A DNA stretch of 10,717 nt, from assembly GCA_934645275.1 (NCBI GenBank), contig CAKUDW010000047.1:1-10717 (forward strand), in the 5' to 3' direction. Below the pieces are notes generated by a model. That model was not told the origin of the DNA, did not search any database, and worked only from the letters and a program-made list of their open reading frames with translations. The position numbers and the translations under genes are program-made. Position 1 is the first letter of the stretch, and the number at the start of each line of letters is the position of its first letter. The stretch comes from an uncultured Clostridia bacterium (GTDB lineage Bacteria > Bacillota_A > Clostridia > Christensenellales > Aristaeellaceae). Positions 1-6,464 of the stretch are shown in pieces.

Positions 1-354
1 GAGCACGCGCATGCCGCCGATTTTTTCGCGCCCCAGGAAAATGTTTTCAGCCACCGTCAGATGGCGGCACAGGTTCAACTCTTGGTGGATGATGGAAATG
101 CCCATCTCCTGCGCCTTCTTCGGCGTGAGCGCTTCCACCTCACGGCCAAAGATGCGAATGGTGCCCGCATCCTTGCCATATACGCCGGAGAGCACCTTCA
201 TTAGCGTGGATTTACCCGCGCCGTTTTCGCCCAGCAGCGCCATCACCTCGCCGGAACGCAGCCTGAAGGACACGTCGCTGAGCGCCTTCACGCCCGGAAA
301 CTGCTTGGTGATGCCCTGCATCTCGATGATGTATTCACAGCTCCTGTTCTCCAT
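1..354 (-). CDS. Sugar-type ABC transporter ATP-binding protein (RbsA/MglA/XylG family), N-terminal part
   Basis: Encodes the first 118 residues of an ATPase of the carbohydrate ABC importer family (CUT2, RbsA/MglA/XylG type); the rest lies beyond the left edge. Family members carry two ATPase domains on one chain, sit on the cytoplasmic face of a sugar permease and power uptake of ribose, galactose or xylose. The Walker A motif GENGAGKST is at residues 42-50 and the Q-loop region IIHQELNL at about 88-95, followed by [12 protein letters not shown], which is characteristic of this family. The substrate cannot be told. The start is ATG at 354; a GTG at 360 is in frame two codons earlier. AGGAAG lies 5 bases before the GTG and 11 before the ATG, so the GTG is a real alternative. 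The gene is divergent from a HAD phosphatase and has a strong promoter at 426-455. Confidence 0.93.
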   Translation of the reverse strand, partial: MENRSCEYIIEMQGITKQFPGVKALSDVSFRLRSGEVMALLGENGAGKSTLMKVLSGVYGKDAGTIRIFGREVEALTPKKAQEMGISIIHQELNLCRHLTVAENIFLGREKIGGMRVL

Positions 355-410
355 AGTCACCCGCACTTCCTGACGGCTCGCACCGTCGACAGTTGATTTG
401 TAAAACTCTT

Positions 411-432
411 TTATAATATAAGTATATTATAA
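411..432. promoter_or_regulatory. Perfect palindrome over the -10 box, candidate operator
   Basis: TTATAATATA (411-420) and TATATTATAA (423-432) are exact reverse complements separated by AG. The palindrome covers the whole -10 box and the predicted start of the ABC transporter promoter. A protein bound here would block RNA polymerase, so a sugar-responsive repressor site is plausible. The site is pure A/T apart from one central G, so chance symmetry around a TATAAT box cannot be excluded. Confidence 0.45.
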
Positions 433-455
433 CACATACTTTACGTCGTTGTCAA
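426..455 (-). promoter_or_regulatory. Consensus sigma-A promoter for the ABC transporter gene
   Basis: On the minus strand, TTGACA (450-455) and TATAAT (426-431) are separated by 18 bases. Both hexamers match consensus perfectly. The predicted transcription start is near 419, giving a leader of about 65 bases before the ATG at 354. Confidence 0.8.
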
Positions 456-530
456 TAGTTTGACGGCAGCCGCCGCAATAATTTCATTTGGACTGATTTG
501 TTAAATTCGAATTGGAAACAGATTTTCATA

Positions 531-559
531 TTGACAAAATGTCGCGCAGGCGGTAATGT
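531..559 (+). promoter_or_regulatory. Possible promoter for the HAD phosphatase gene
   Basis: TTGACA (531-536) is a perfect -35. TAATGT (554-559) at 17-base spacing is a poor -10, matching 3 of 6. The predicted start is near 566. The ribosome binding site is CGGAGGAAG at 597-605. No better pair was seen between 432 and 613. Confidence 0.35.
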
Positions 560-613
560 GGTCGTGTTTGACGCTCTGAAATACGCTATTACTGTACGGA
601 GGAAGATACACAT

Positions 614-1438
614 ATGGATACTAATTATCTGGAAATCATTAATCCTGATTATTCGCGGGGCCGCTTTAAATTTGCGCTATTTGATTTCGACGGCACGCTC
701 AGCCTGATTCGCGAAGGCTGGCAGAAAATCATGAAGGGCTACTTCTTTGAGGAGCTTTCCAAGGCGCCCGCCGCCGAGGGCGAGCCCGAGCTGCGCGCCT
801 GCATCGACGAATTTGTGGATATGAGCACCGGCAAGCAGACGATTTACCAGTGCATATCGCTGGCGGAGGAAATTGAAAAGCGCGGCGGCAAGCCGCTGGA
901 CCCGCAGGATTACAAGGATGAATATTCCCGCCGCCTTCTGGACGAAGTGGGTCACCGTATCCGCGGACTGGAGGACGGCACCATCGATCCCTCCGAATTG
1001 CTGGTGCCTGGCGCGATTGAGATTTTGAAGGAGTTGTCCAGCCGCGGCGTGCGCATCTTCATTGCCAGCGGTACCGATGAAATCTATGCCGCGCACGAGG
1101 CCGAGCTGCTGGGTGTGACGAAGTATCTGGCCGCACCGGTTTACGGCGCGCAGCGCGACTACAAGTCCTTTTCAAAGAAGATGATTGTGGAACGCATCAT
1201 CCGCGAAAATGGACTTCAGGGCTGCGAGTTGGCCGGCTTTGGCGATGGGTTTGTGGAAATTGAAAACGTGAAGGAGCGTGGCGGCTTTGCCGTGGGCGTC
1301 GCTACCGATGAGAAGCATCACGACGGACGTGTGGACGCATGGAAGCGGGATCGGCTGATTCGCGCCGGGGCGGACGTCATCATCCCCGACTTTGCCCGTG
1401 CCGCGGAACTGGCCCAGTACCTGTTCCCGGAAAAATAA
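614..1438 (+). CDS. HAD-superfamily hydrolase, phosphoglycolate phosphatase-like
   Basis: A 274-residue cytoplasmic phosphatase of the haloacid dehalogenase superfamily. Motif I is FDFDGT, with the nucleophile Asp24 and acid/base Asp26. An alpha-helical cap follows at about residues 30-135. Motif II is FIASGT, with Ser152. Lysines lie at 184-189 and motif IV is GFGDGFVEIE, with Asp211 and Glu215 as metal ligands. This arrangement fits the beta-phosphoglucomutase/phosphoglycolate phosphatase branch. The substrate is unknown; the divergent sugar ABC transporter suggests a sugar phosphate, which is inference. The ATG at 614 has GGAGG at 598-602, 11 bases upstream. The gene stands alone and is closed by the terminator at 1450-1489. 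Confidence 0.88.
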   Translation: MDTNYLEIINPDYSRGRFKFALFDFDGTLSLIREGWQKIMKGYFFEELSKAPAAEGEPELRACIDEFVDMSTGKQTIYQCISLAEEIEKRGGKPLDPQDYKDEYSRRLLDEVGHRIRGLEDGTIDPSELLVPGAIEILKELSSRGVRIFIASGTDEIYAAHEAELLGVTKYLAAPVYGAQRDYKSFSKKMIVERIIRENGLQGCELAGFGDGFVEIENVKERGGFAVGVATDEKHHDGRVDAWKRDRLIRAGADVIIPDFARAAELAQYLFPEK

Positions 1439-1449
1439 TTTTAAGTTTA

Positions 1450-1489
1450 AAGGGGCCTGTTCCGCTGTGAACAGGCCCCTTCGAATTTT
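1450..1489 (+). terminator. Rho-independent terminator after the HAD gene
   Basis: A perfect 13-bp stem, AAGGGGCCTGTTC (1450-1462) with GAACAGGCCCCTT (1469-1481), closes a 6-base loop. It is followed by CGAATTTTC, and a preceding A-rich stretch may help on the opposite strand. Confidence 0.85.
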
Positions 1490-1516
1490 CGGGAGAAACA
1501 GCGCGGAGCGGCCCTT

Positions 1517-1545
1517 AAAACCGGAAGCGCTTTGCGCTTGAACCG
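1517..1545 (-). terminator. Probable terminator of the atl-nim unit
   Basis: Read on the minus strand, CCGG-TTC-AAGCGC, loop AAA, then GCGCTT-CCGG forms a 10-bp stem with a 3-base bulge. TTTT follows at 1520-1517. It lies about 50 bases past the stop codon at 1598. The T-tract is short, so efficiency is uncertain. Apart from this hairpin I see nothing between 1490 and 1597. Confidence 0.5.
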
Positions 1546-1597
1546 GGCGCTTTTCCCTGCCGCCCTTCAGCGAACGCCGGGCGATTGCGGCCGCGCT

Positions 1598-2062
1598 CTA
1601 CGGCATATTTCGCTTGCTGCTGAAACGGGTAAGTTCGATTTTGTACACTGCCGTGTGTGCCAGATTGCCGCATTCCGCCAGCGGATAGTCCGTCATGCCG
1701 CAGTGCGCCAGCAGCGCTTTCAGCCCGCGCAGTTTTTCTTCGCCCTGCACCTCTACGGCTGTGCCAAAACCGATGAAGCTCTCATAGCGCGCGGTCGCGC
1801 CGCGAGCCGTGCGCACCATGCCGTGGCAGACGTCCGCCTCCACGCAAACGCGGGGATCACGGCGAATGCAGTCTGACTTTAGGCCGCGTTGAGCGCAGTG
1901 AAAATAGACGACGGGTCGTTCGCCGCTGGCTTCCAGCCCGAACGACAACGGCACCACATAGGGACCGTCCGGAGAATTCAGTCCCAGCCGTATGGTATCG
2001 CAGCGCGCCAGCAATGCGATGGCCTCGGCCGGATCCGTGATTTCGCGATCTTTTCGGTTCAT
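1598..2062 (-). CDS. NimA-like pyridoxamine 5'-phosphate oxidase family flavoprotein
   Basis: A 154-residue single-domain protein of the FMN-binding split-barrel (pyridoxamine 5'-phosphate oxidase-like) family, NimA branch. Visible family blocks are the N-terminal MNRKDREITDP, RLGLNSPDGPYVVPLSF (strands beta1-2), YFHCAQRGLK and the later SFIGFGTAVEV. Members bind FMN or a related cofactor and are assumed to reduce small molecules; some Nim proteins are linked to 5-nitroimidazole resistance, but most chromosomal copies have no known substrate and resistance should not be inferred here. The start at 2062 is preferred: GAGG lies 8 bases before it and MNRKDREIT aligns with the family N-terminus. 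An in-frame ATG at 2080 directly abuts the atl stop codon but lacks a good ribosome site. Co-transcribed with atl. Confidence 0.85.
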   Translation of the reverse strand: MNRKDREITDPAEAIALLARCDTIRLGLNSPDGPYVVPLSFGLEASGERPVVYFHCAQRGLKSDCIRRDPRVCVEADVCHGMVRTARGATARYESFIGFGTAVEVQGEEKLRGLKALLAHCGMTDYPLAECGNLAHTAVYKIELTRFSSKRNMP

Positions 2063-2080
2063 TCCGCTATCCTCTTGCAT

Positions 2081-2386
2081 CTATTCAGCTTCGCCGCGCC
2101 AGCGGCACGCTTCCATGTCTACCCGGCCGTCCGGCAAAAAGGCGACGCCTTCGTCCTCCAGCAGCGCACGGCGCGCTTCGGCGTAACCGCCGCCCGCAAT
2201 TTCGCCGTCGGACTTTACCACGCGCTGCCAGGGCAAACCGTCCGGACAGGCGCGCATCGCCCAGCCCACCTGCCGCGCCGCGCGCGGGTGGCCCAGCATC
2301 CACGCAATTTGGCCGTAGCTCGCAACCCGGCCCCGGGGAATGCGCGCTACGATCTCGTACACGCGCTCAAAAAATGTCTTTTCCAT
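2081..2386 (-). CDS. atl: Alkyltransferase-like protein (ATL), MGMT family without the catalytic cysteine
   Basis: A 101-residue protein of the O6-alkylguanine-DNA alkyltransferase fold. The active-site PCHRV of true repair enzymes is PWQRVV here (residues 52-57), with Trp53 replacing the alkyl-accepting cysteine. This substitution defines ATL proteins, which bind O6-alkylguanine, flip the base out and recruit nucleotide excision repair instead of removing the alkyl group. The base-flipping Tyr24 (SYGQIA) and arginine finger Arg38 (AARQVGWAM) are present. The length suits a stand-alone ATL (about 100 residues). The ATG at 2386 is the only start compatible with the fold: an upstream in-frame TGA excludes any standard start further out. 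No ribosome site is visible, and the -10 box is 6 bases upstream. Its stop is followed at once by the nim region. Confidence 0.92.
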   Translation of the reverse strand: MEKTFFERVYEIVARIPRGRVASYGQIAWMLGHPRAARQVGWAMRACPDGLPWQRVVKSDGEIAGGGYAEARRALLEDEGVAFLPDGRVDMEACRWRGEAE

Positions 2387-2392
2387 AAGCGG

Positions 2393-2401
2393 ATTATAGC
2401 A
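2393..2401 (-). promoter_or_regulatory. Extended -10 promoter abutting the atl start codon
   Basis: On the minus strand TGC-TATAAT is an extended -10 element (TGnTATAAT) with a perfect hexamer at 2393-2398. The expected start, 7 bases downstream, falls on the A of the ATG at 2386. A TTGACA is present upstream but only 10 bases away, too close to act as its -35. Confidence 0.6.
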
Positions 2402-2442
2402 CAGCCGATGTCAAAAGGGAACTGCTTTTTGCGCTGCGCCGC

Positions 2443-2471
2443 TTGACGCTGGCGAGGGCATATTTTATAAT
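2443..2471 (+). promoter_or_regulatory. Sigma-A promoter of the yigZ-trmL operon
   Basis: TTGACG (2443-2448) and TATAAT (2466-2471) at 17-base spacing match consensus at 11 of 12 positions. The predicted start near 2478 gives a leader of about 23 bases before the ATG at 2501. It would leave only 5 bases before the TTG at 2483, which argues against that alternative start. Confidence 0.78.
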
Positions 2472-2500
2472 ATTATCTGGAATTGAAAGGCGGTGGAGGC

Positions 2501-3148
2501 ATGGCGCTCAAGGCGTATAAGACGCTGATTCAGCGGAGCGAGGACAGCTTTATCATCAACAAGTCTCGCTTTATTGGCTATGGCTGTCCCTGCGAGACGG
2601 AGGATGCGGCGCTGGCATTTCTGGCGGAGATCCGCGCGCGCCATCGCGACGCTACGCACAACTGCTACGCTTACATCGTCGGCGCGAATATGGGCGTGAT
2701 GCGTTACAGCGACGACGGCGAGCCCGGCGGCACCGCAGGCATGCCGATCATCGAGGTCATGAAGGCGCGCGGCGTTACGAATGCCTGCGTGGTGGTTACG
2801 CGCTATTTTGGCGGTGTGCTGCTGGGTGCGGGCGGGCTGGTGCGCGCCTATTCGCAGGGCGCTGCCGCGGCGATCAATGCCTGCGGCGTGGGCATGATGT
2901 ACCCCACCGCGCGCTATCTGATGGAAATCCCCTACCCCATGCTTGGCCGCATGGAGCACTTTTTGAAGGGCGAGCCGATCATTGTGGAGGACAAGAGCTA
3001 TACCGATGTGATCAGCTTCTCGCTGATTGTGCGCGAGGTGGATGAGGACGGCTTTCTGCGCCGCCTGACGGATATGTCTGAGGGCCGCGTGGAGCCGCTG
3101 CGCGTGGAGGAAATTGTGTTGCCCTGGCCCGAGGAGGCGCAGGCATGA
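2501..3148 (+). CDS. yigZ: YigZ/IMPACT family protein
   Basis: A 215-residue protein with the two-domain layout of bacterial YigZ/YvyE. An N-terminal UPF0029/IMPACT domain (about 1-125) is followed by a ferredoxin-like DUF1949 domain (about 135-205). Diagnostic blocks are DDGEPGGTAGMPI (71-83) and VVVTRYFGG...LGAGGLVRAYS (98-118). The eukaryotic relative IMPACT modulates Gcn2 signalling; the bacterial protein's role is not established, though RNA or ribosome-related functions have been suggested. The ATG at 2501 is chosen: GAAAGG sits 10 bases upstream, with a further GGAGG almost adjacent. The TTG at 2483 would be in frame. First gene of a four-gene operon; its TGA overlaps the next ATG by four bases. 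Confidence 0.93.
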   Translation: MALKAYKTLIQRSEDSFIINKSRFIGYGCPCETEDAALAFLAEIRARHRDATHNCYAYIVGANMGVMRYSDDGEPGGTAGMPIIEVMKARGVTNACVVVTRYFGGVLLGAGGLVRAYSQGAAAAINACGVGMMYPTARYLMEIPYPMLGRMEHFLKGEPIIVEDKSYTDVISFSLIVREVDEDGFLRRLTDMSEGRVEPLRVEEIVLPWPEEAQA

Positions 3149-4011
3149 TGTGCCATGAAGCGCCCCGAGGCATGGCCGGCGCGCCGCTGAGCCGCTATTT
3201 GAAGCGTGCATGGCCGATGCTGCCGGGCTTCGTGCTGCGCGACATTTTAAAGAAGCGCGACGTGCGCCGCGGCGGCGTGCGGCTGAGCGCGGATGATATT
3301 GTGCGCGGCGGCGACGTGCTGGAAATCTACGCGCCGGACAAGTATCTCTGTCCGCCGGTGGAGGTTCTCTTCGACGATGGACGGCTTATGGCGGCGGTGA
3401 AGCCGCAGGGCCTGCCCTCGCTGCCGGATGCGGACGGCGTGGGCGCGGATACCATGCAGGCGCGGCTCGAACGCGTACATTCGGGCGCGCGGCTGTGCCA
3501 CCGGCTGGACGCGGGTACCGGCGGCGTGATGCTGGCGGCGGTGGATGACGAAGTCTATGGACAGGCGTTCGCTGCCTTTCGCGACCACGCCATCGAAAAA
3601 CAATATGCGGCGCTGCTGTGCGCTTGCCCGCCGAAGGGCGTGGCGGAAATGCGCGCGTGGCTGCTGAAGGATGCGCGGCGCGCCAGCGTGCGCGTGCTGG
3701 ATGCGCCTGCTGCCGGTGCGAAGCCCATCGTGACGCGCGTTCGCTTGCTCGGCTCCGAGGGCGATTTCTGGCGCGTGCAGCTTTCGCCGGTAACGGGGCG
3801 CACGCATCAGCTGCGCGCCCACATGGCGCACATCGGTTGCCCGATCCTGGGTGACGACAAGTATGGCAATCGTGAAATCAACCGCAGGATGGGCATGGCG
3901 CAGCGGCTGTGCCTGTGGTGCGAGGAAATAGGCGTGCCCGAGGGCAGCCCGCTGAAGGCGTATGCGGGCAGGGTTTTTCGGGCGGACGCGCCGGATTGGA
4001 TGAACAAATGA
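3145..4011 (+). CDS. RluA-family RNA pseudouridine synthase
   Basis: A 288-residue pseudouridine synthase of the RluA family, which isomerises uridine in rRNA or tRNA. The catalytic motif is HRLDAGTGGV (residues 119-128), with Asp122 as the nucleophile; the usual serine after the threonine is glycine, a common variant. Downstream are EKQYAALL and PVTGRTHQLRAHMAHIGCPILGDDKYG, the RluA C-terminal signature. A short, degenerate S4-like RNA-binding segment is visible at about 12-62 (LSRYLKRAWPML...DVRRGGVRLSADDIVRGGDVLE). The RNA target cannot be deduced. GAGGAGG at 3131-3137 lies 7 bases before the ATG, which overlaps the yigZ stop as ATGA; a second ATG follows directly at 3148. Confidence 0.92.
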   Translation: MMCHEAPRGMAGAPLSRYLKRAWPMLPGFVLRDILKKRDVRRGGVRLSADDIVRGGDVLEIYAPDKYLCPPVEVLFDDGRLMAAVKPQGLPSLPDADGVGADTMQARLERVHSGARLCHRLDAGTGGVMLAAVDDEVYGQAFAAFRDHAIEKQYAALLCACPPKGVAEMRAWLLKDARRASVRVLDAPAAGAKPIVTRVRLLGSEGDFWRVQLSPVTGRTHQLRAHMAHIGCPILGDDKYGNREINRRMGMAQRLCLWCEEIGVPEGSPLKAYAGRVFRADAPDWMNK

Positions 4012-4862
4012 ACGAAATGGACATTCGCCTGTTGGCGCTGGATCTGGATGGCACGCTGATGGACAGTCAGAAGCGTTTTCCGGAAATCAACTGCCGTGCG
4101 CTTCAAGCCTGCGAGCGCCGCGGCGTGCGCGTGTGCCTGGTCAGTGGCCGCAGCTTTGAGCTGATGCGCGGCTTCGCGCACGAACTGGGCATACACCCGA
4201 TGATGGCCGCCTGTAATGGCGCGCGCATCGAAGCTGGGGAAAACGGCCCGACGCTGGCTGAATATTCGTTTGCAGAGGCCGATGCGCGGCGCATACTGCA
4301 AACGCTGGAAGAAAGCAAAATGTATTTCGATTACTATCGCCGCGGCCGCTGCTACATGGGCAATCCGGAAGCGAAAGCCGCGCTCGGCCCGCGCTATGCC
4401 CACCATGTGCCGGGCGTGGAGGGCGAGGGCGAATATCGCTATGAAACCATCTGTGACCGCGGCCGCCTGCGTGCGGATGTCGGTTCCGGCGTGTATAAAT
4501 TCGTGGTGCTGGGCATGCCCTATGATCCCGGCTTTGCCCGACTGCGCGACCAACTGGCGGATATGGGGCTGTCCGTGTCCAGCGCGTCCACGCGCAATAT
4601 TGAATTCATGCCTTCGGGCGTGGACAAGGGCGGTGCGCTCAGGGCGTTGTGCGCGGCTGCAGGCGTTTCCCCCGAAAACGCAATGGCCTTCGGCGACCAG
4701 ACCAACGATATTCCCATGCTGACAGCCTGCGGCTGGCCCGTGGCGATGGAGAACGCCGAACCCGTCGTGAAGGAATGCGCCCGCATCATTGCGCCGGATC
4801 ACAATATCGGCGGCGTGGGGCTGACGCTGAAAAAATATGTGCTTGGAGATGAAGATATATGA
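4008..4862 (+). CDS. Cof-type HAD-IIB phosphatase
   Basis: A 284-residue HAD phosphatase of the Cof/HAD-IIB class, cytoplasmic. Motif I is LDLDGTL, with Asp12 and Asp14. Motif II is LVSGRSF, with Ser46. The conserved lysine is Lys207 (VDKGGAL), and motif IV is AFGDQTNDIPML, with Asp230 and Asp234. The C2-type cap occupies roughly residues 80-200. Relatives act on sugar phosphates, phosphorylated cofactor intermediates or flavin precursors; the substrate here is unknown. The start at 4008 forms an ATGA overlap with the preceding stop, indicating translational coupling; the ribosome site is weak and ATG 4017 is a close alternative. The open frame extends upstream to 3909, but that stretch lies within the pseudouridine synthase gene and has no HAD similarity. 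Confidence 0.92.
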   Translation: MNEMDIRLLALDLDGTLMDSQKRFPEINCRALQACERRGVRVCLVSGRSFELMRGFAHELGIHPMMAACNGARIEAGENGPTLAEYSFAEADARRILQTLEESKMYFDYYRRGRCYMGNPEAKAALGPRYAHHVPGVEGEGEYRYETICDRGRLRADVGSGVYKFVVLGMPYDPGFARLRDQLADMGLSVSSASTRNIEFMPSGVDKGGALRALCAAAGVSPENAMAFGDQTNDIPMLTACGWPVAMENAEPVVKECARIIAPDHNIGGVGLTLKKYVLGDEDI

Positions 4863-5374
4863 TGCACGTCGTGCTCGTGAACCCCGAAATTCCGCAGAAC
4901 ACGGGCAACATCGCCCGCACCTGCGCAGCCACCGGGGCAATGCTCCATTTGATTAAGCCGCTGGGCTTTGAACTTTCGGATAAGTATTTAAAGCGCGCCG
5001 GGCTAGATTACTGGCATTTGATGACGCTTGAGATTCATGAAAGCTGGGCGGATTTTGCGGAAAAATACCCGGATGCACGCCTGCATTTCGCTACCACGAA
5101 GGCTCCGCGCGATTATTGCGCCGCAGCCTATCAGGACGGCGATTTTCTGGTGTTTGGCCGCGAAACGAAGGGGCTGGATGAGGCGCTGCTGGCCGATAAC
5201 TACGAGCGCTGCGTGCGCATTCCCATGCGATCCGACGCGCGCAGCCTGAACTTGTCCAATTCTGTGGCCATTTTGCTGTATGAAGCGCTGCGTCAGCAGG
5301 GATTCCCCGGCCTGTGCGCGCATGGACAACTGCATGGCGCGGCAGCGCAGGGGGAATGGAAGGATTACGTGTAA
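4859..5374 (+). CDS. trmL: tRNA (cytidine/uridine(34)-2'-O)-methyltransferase TrmL
   Basis: A 171-residue SPOUT-class methyltransferase matching TrmL (formerly YibK/CspR), which 2'-O-methylates the wobble base of some leucine tRNAs using S-adenosylmethionine. The three SPOUT motifs are clear: VLVNPEIPQNTGNIARTCAAT (5-25), FLVFGRETKGL (96-106) and RSLNLSNSVAILLYEALRQ (128-146). These form the knotted cofactor pocket. The length suits the minimal TrmL form, which works as a dimer without a separate RNA-binding domain. The start overlaps the upstream stop as ATGA, with GGAG 10 bases before it; a second ATG follows at 4862. Last gene of the operon, closed by the terminator at 5462-5490. Confidence 0.95.
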   Translation: MMHVVLVNPEIPQNTGNIARTCAATGAMLHLIKPLGFELSDKYLKRAGLDYWHLMTLEIHESWADFAEKYPDARLHFATTKAPRDYCAAAYQDGDFLVFGRETKGLDEALLADNYERCVRIPMRSDARSLNLSNSVAILLYEALRQQGFPGLCAHGQLHGAAAQGEWKDYV

Positions 5375-5461
5375 GGACGATGGATTTGCATTGGAATGCC
5401 CGATGTTAACCAGGAAAATTGAATATTTGAACGTGCTTGTAAGTATGCGGATATGCACGCG

Positions 5462-5490
5462 GCCCGGCAAGGTGCCGGGCATTTCTATTA
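5462..5490 (+). terminator. Terminator of the yigZ-trmL operon
   Basis: A perfect 8-bp GC-rich stem, GCCCGGCA (5462-5469) with TGCCGGGC (5473-5480), closes an AGG loop. ATTTCTATT follows. It lies about 90 bases past the trmL stop. The bases between the stop and the hairpin show no other feature. Confidence 0.75.
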
Positions 5491-5518
5491 AAATCTTTAA
5501 CCAGTTGAGCGGGATAAG

Positions 5519-5593
5519 ATAGAAAATAATCTGCAATGCCGCATTTGTGAAATGAATAAGGATTTCCAGCGGATCACCATCACAAATTTGCAG
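5519..5593 (-). terminator. Imperfect inverted repeat after rluF, possible terminator
   Basis: CTGCAA (5531-5536) and ATTTGTGA (5543-5550) pair with TTGCAG (5588-5593) and TCACAAAT (5580-5587), giving 14 bp interrupted by a 6-base bulge (TGCCGC) around a 29-base interior. It starts three bases past the rluF stop. Read on the minus strand it is followed by ATTATTTTCTAT (5530-5519), a U-rich tail. The long loop makes it an unusual terminator; a regulatory RNA structure is possible. Confidence 0.4.
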
Positions 5594-5595
5594 CG

Positions 5596-6363
5596 TTACA
5601 GTTGAGCCCTCCCCTCAGCCAGCTTGCTTGACCCTGCAGTCTCGGCCAGAAGTTGTGCAACCTCATTCTGCGTCAGCTCGCGCCACTGGCCGGGCTTGAG
5701 TGTACCCAGGCGCAGCGAGTTGATGCGCACGCGGCGCAATCGCTGCACGGTGTAACCGAGATATTCGCACATGCGGCGAATCTGGCGGTTCAGGCCCTGC
5801 GTGAGCACCAGATTAAACGACCTGTCGCCCGTGCGCCGCAGCTGGCAGGGTAGCGTCACCGTGTCCAGAACCGGTACGCCTGAGACCATTTTTTCCATGA
5901 ATTCGCGGGTGAGCGGCTTATCCACCGTCACCTCGTATTCTTTTTCGTGTCCGCCCGCAGCGCGCAGCAGGCGGTTCACGATTTCGCCGTCGCTGGTGAG
6001 CAGCAGCAGCCCCTCGGAATCTTTGTCCAGCCGTCCTACGGGGAAGATGCGCGTGGGATAGCCCACGTAGTCCACCACGTTCATCGGTTCACGGGGGTCT
6101 GTGGTACAGACGACGCCGCGCGGCTTGTTCAGCGCGATGTAGACGCACCTGCCGCGCCCGCCGATAATTTGCCCGTCCACCAGCACGCGCATGTCGGGCG
6201 TCACGCGATCACCCAGGCCGCCAATTTTGCCGTTCAGCGTCACTCGCCCCTCTGAAATCAGCCGGTCGGCTTCCCGGCGGGAGCAGTAGCCGCTCTCCGC
6301 AATATATTTGTTCAGGCGAACGCCTGCGTTCTGATCCTGCACGCCGTTTCGCATCCTTTTCAT
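5596..6363 (-). CDS. rluF: 23S rRNA pseudouridine synthase RluF
   Basis: A 255-residue RsuA/RluB-family synthase that most resembles RluF, which makes pseudouridine 2604 in 23S rRNA and, in E. coli, also acts on tRNA-Tyr. An N-terminal S4 domain (RLNKYIAESGYCSRREADRL, about 16-35) precedes the catalytic domain. The nucleophile is Asp113 in FPVGRLDKDSEGL. Further RluF-like blocks are HEKEYEVTVDKPLTREF, VPVLDTVT and the LTQGLNRQIRRMCEYLGYTV stretch. The start is uncertain. The frame stays open to a GTG at 6390, but that codon lies upstream of the predicted transcription start (about 6374). ATG 6363 is taken; ATG 6354 or GTG 6342 (with AAAAGG 12 bases before it) are alternatives, none altering the S4 domain. 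Divergent from rlmI. Confidence 0.92.
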   Translation of the reverse strand: MKRMRNGVQDQNAGVRLNKYIAESGYCSRREADRLISEGRVTLNGKIGGLGDRVTPDMRVLVDGQIIGGRGRCVYIALNKPRGVVCTTDPREPMNVVDYVGYPTRIFPVGRLDKDSEGLLLLTSDGEIVNRLLRAAGGHEKEYEVTVDKPLTREFMEKMVSGVPVLDTVTLPCQLRRTGDRSFNLVLTQGLNRQIRRMCEYLGYTVQRLRRVRINSLRLGTLKPGQWRELTQNEVAQLLAETAGSSKLAEGRAQL

Positions 6364-6380
6364 AAATATTTTCACTGACC

Positions 6381-6409
6381 AGTATAACACGTTTCTTCCT
6401 GCTGGACAA
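6381..6409 (-). promoter_or_regulatory. rluF promoter
   Basis: On the minus strand TTGTCC (6404-6409) and TATACT (6381-6386) are 17 bases apart, matching 9 of 12 consensus positions. Its -35 occupies the same bases as the -35 of the opposite-facing rlmI promoter. The predicted start is near 6374. Confidence 0.6.
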
Positions 6410-6431
6410 GTTTACATGAATGAGGTACACT
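6403..6431 (+). promoter_or_regulatory. rlmI promoter
   Basis: TGGACA (6403-6408) and TACACT (6426-6431) are 17 bases apart, matching 9 of 12 consensus positions. The predicted start near 6438 gives a leader of about 27 bases that contains the ribosome site AGGAGG at 6453-6458. Confidence 0.6.
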
Positions 6432-6464
6432 AACAACATCAATAATCCGAACAGGAGGCGCTCT

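Noticed and set aside
2409..2414. TTGACA on the minus strand upstream of atl, as a -35
   Set aside because: Only 10 bases separate it from the TATAAT, too short for a functional -35/-10 pair; the extended -10 explains the promoter better.
2483..2500. TTG at 2483 as the yigZ start
   Set aside because: It would lie only about 5 bases after the predicted transcription start and lacks a ribosome site; the ATG at 2501 fits the family N-terminus.
3807..4940. Long open frame on the minus strand opposite the pseudouridine synthase and Cof genes
   Set aside because: It is His-, Arg- and Ala-rich without domain features and lies antisense to two well-supported genes, so it is a GC-bias shadow.
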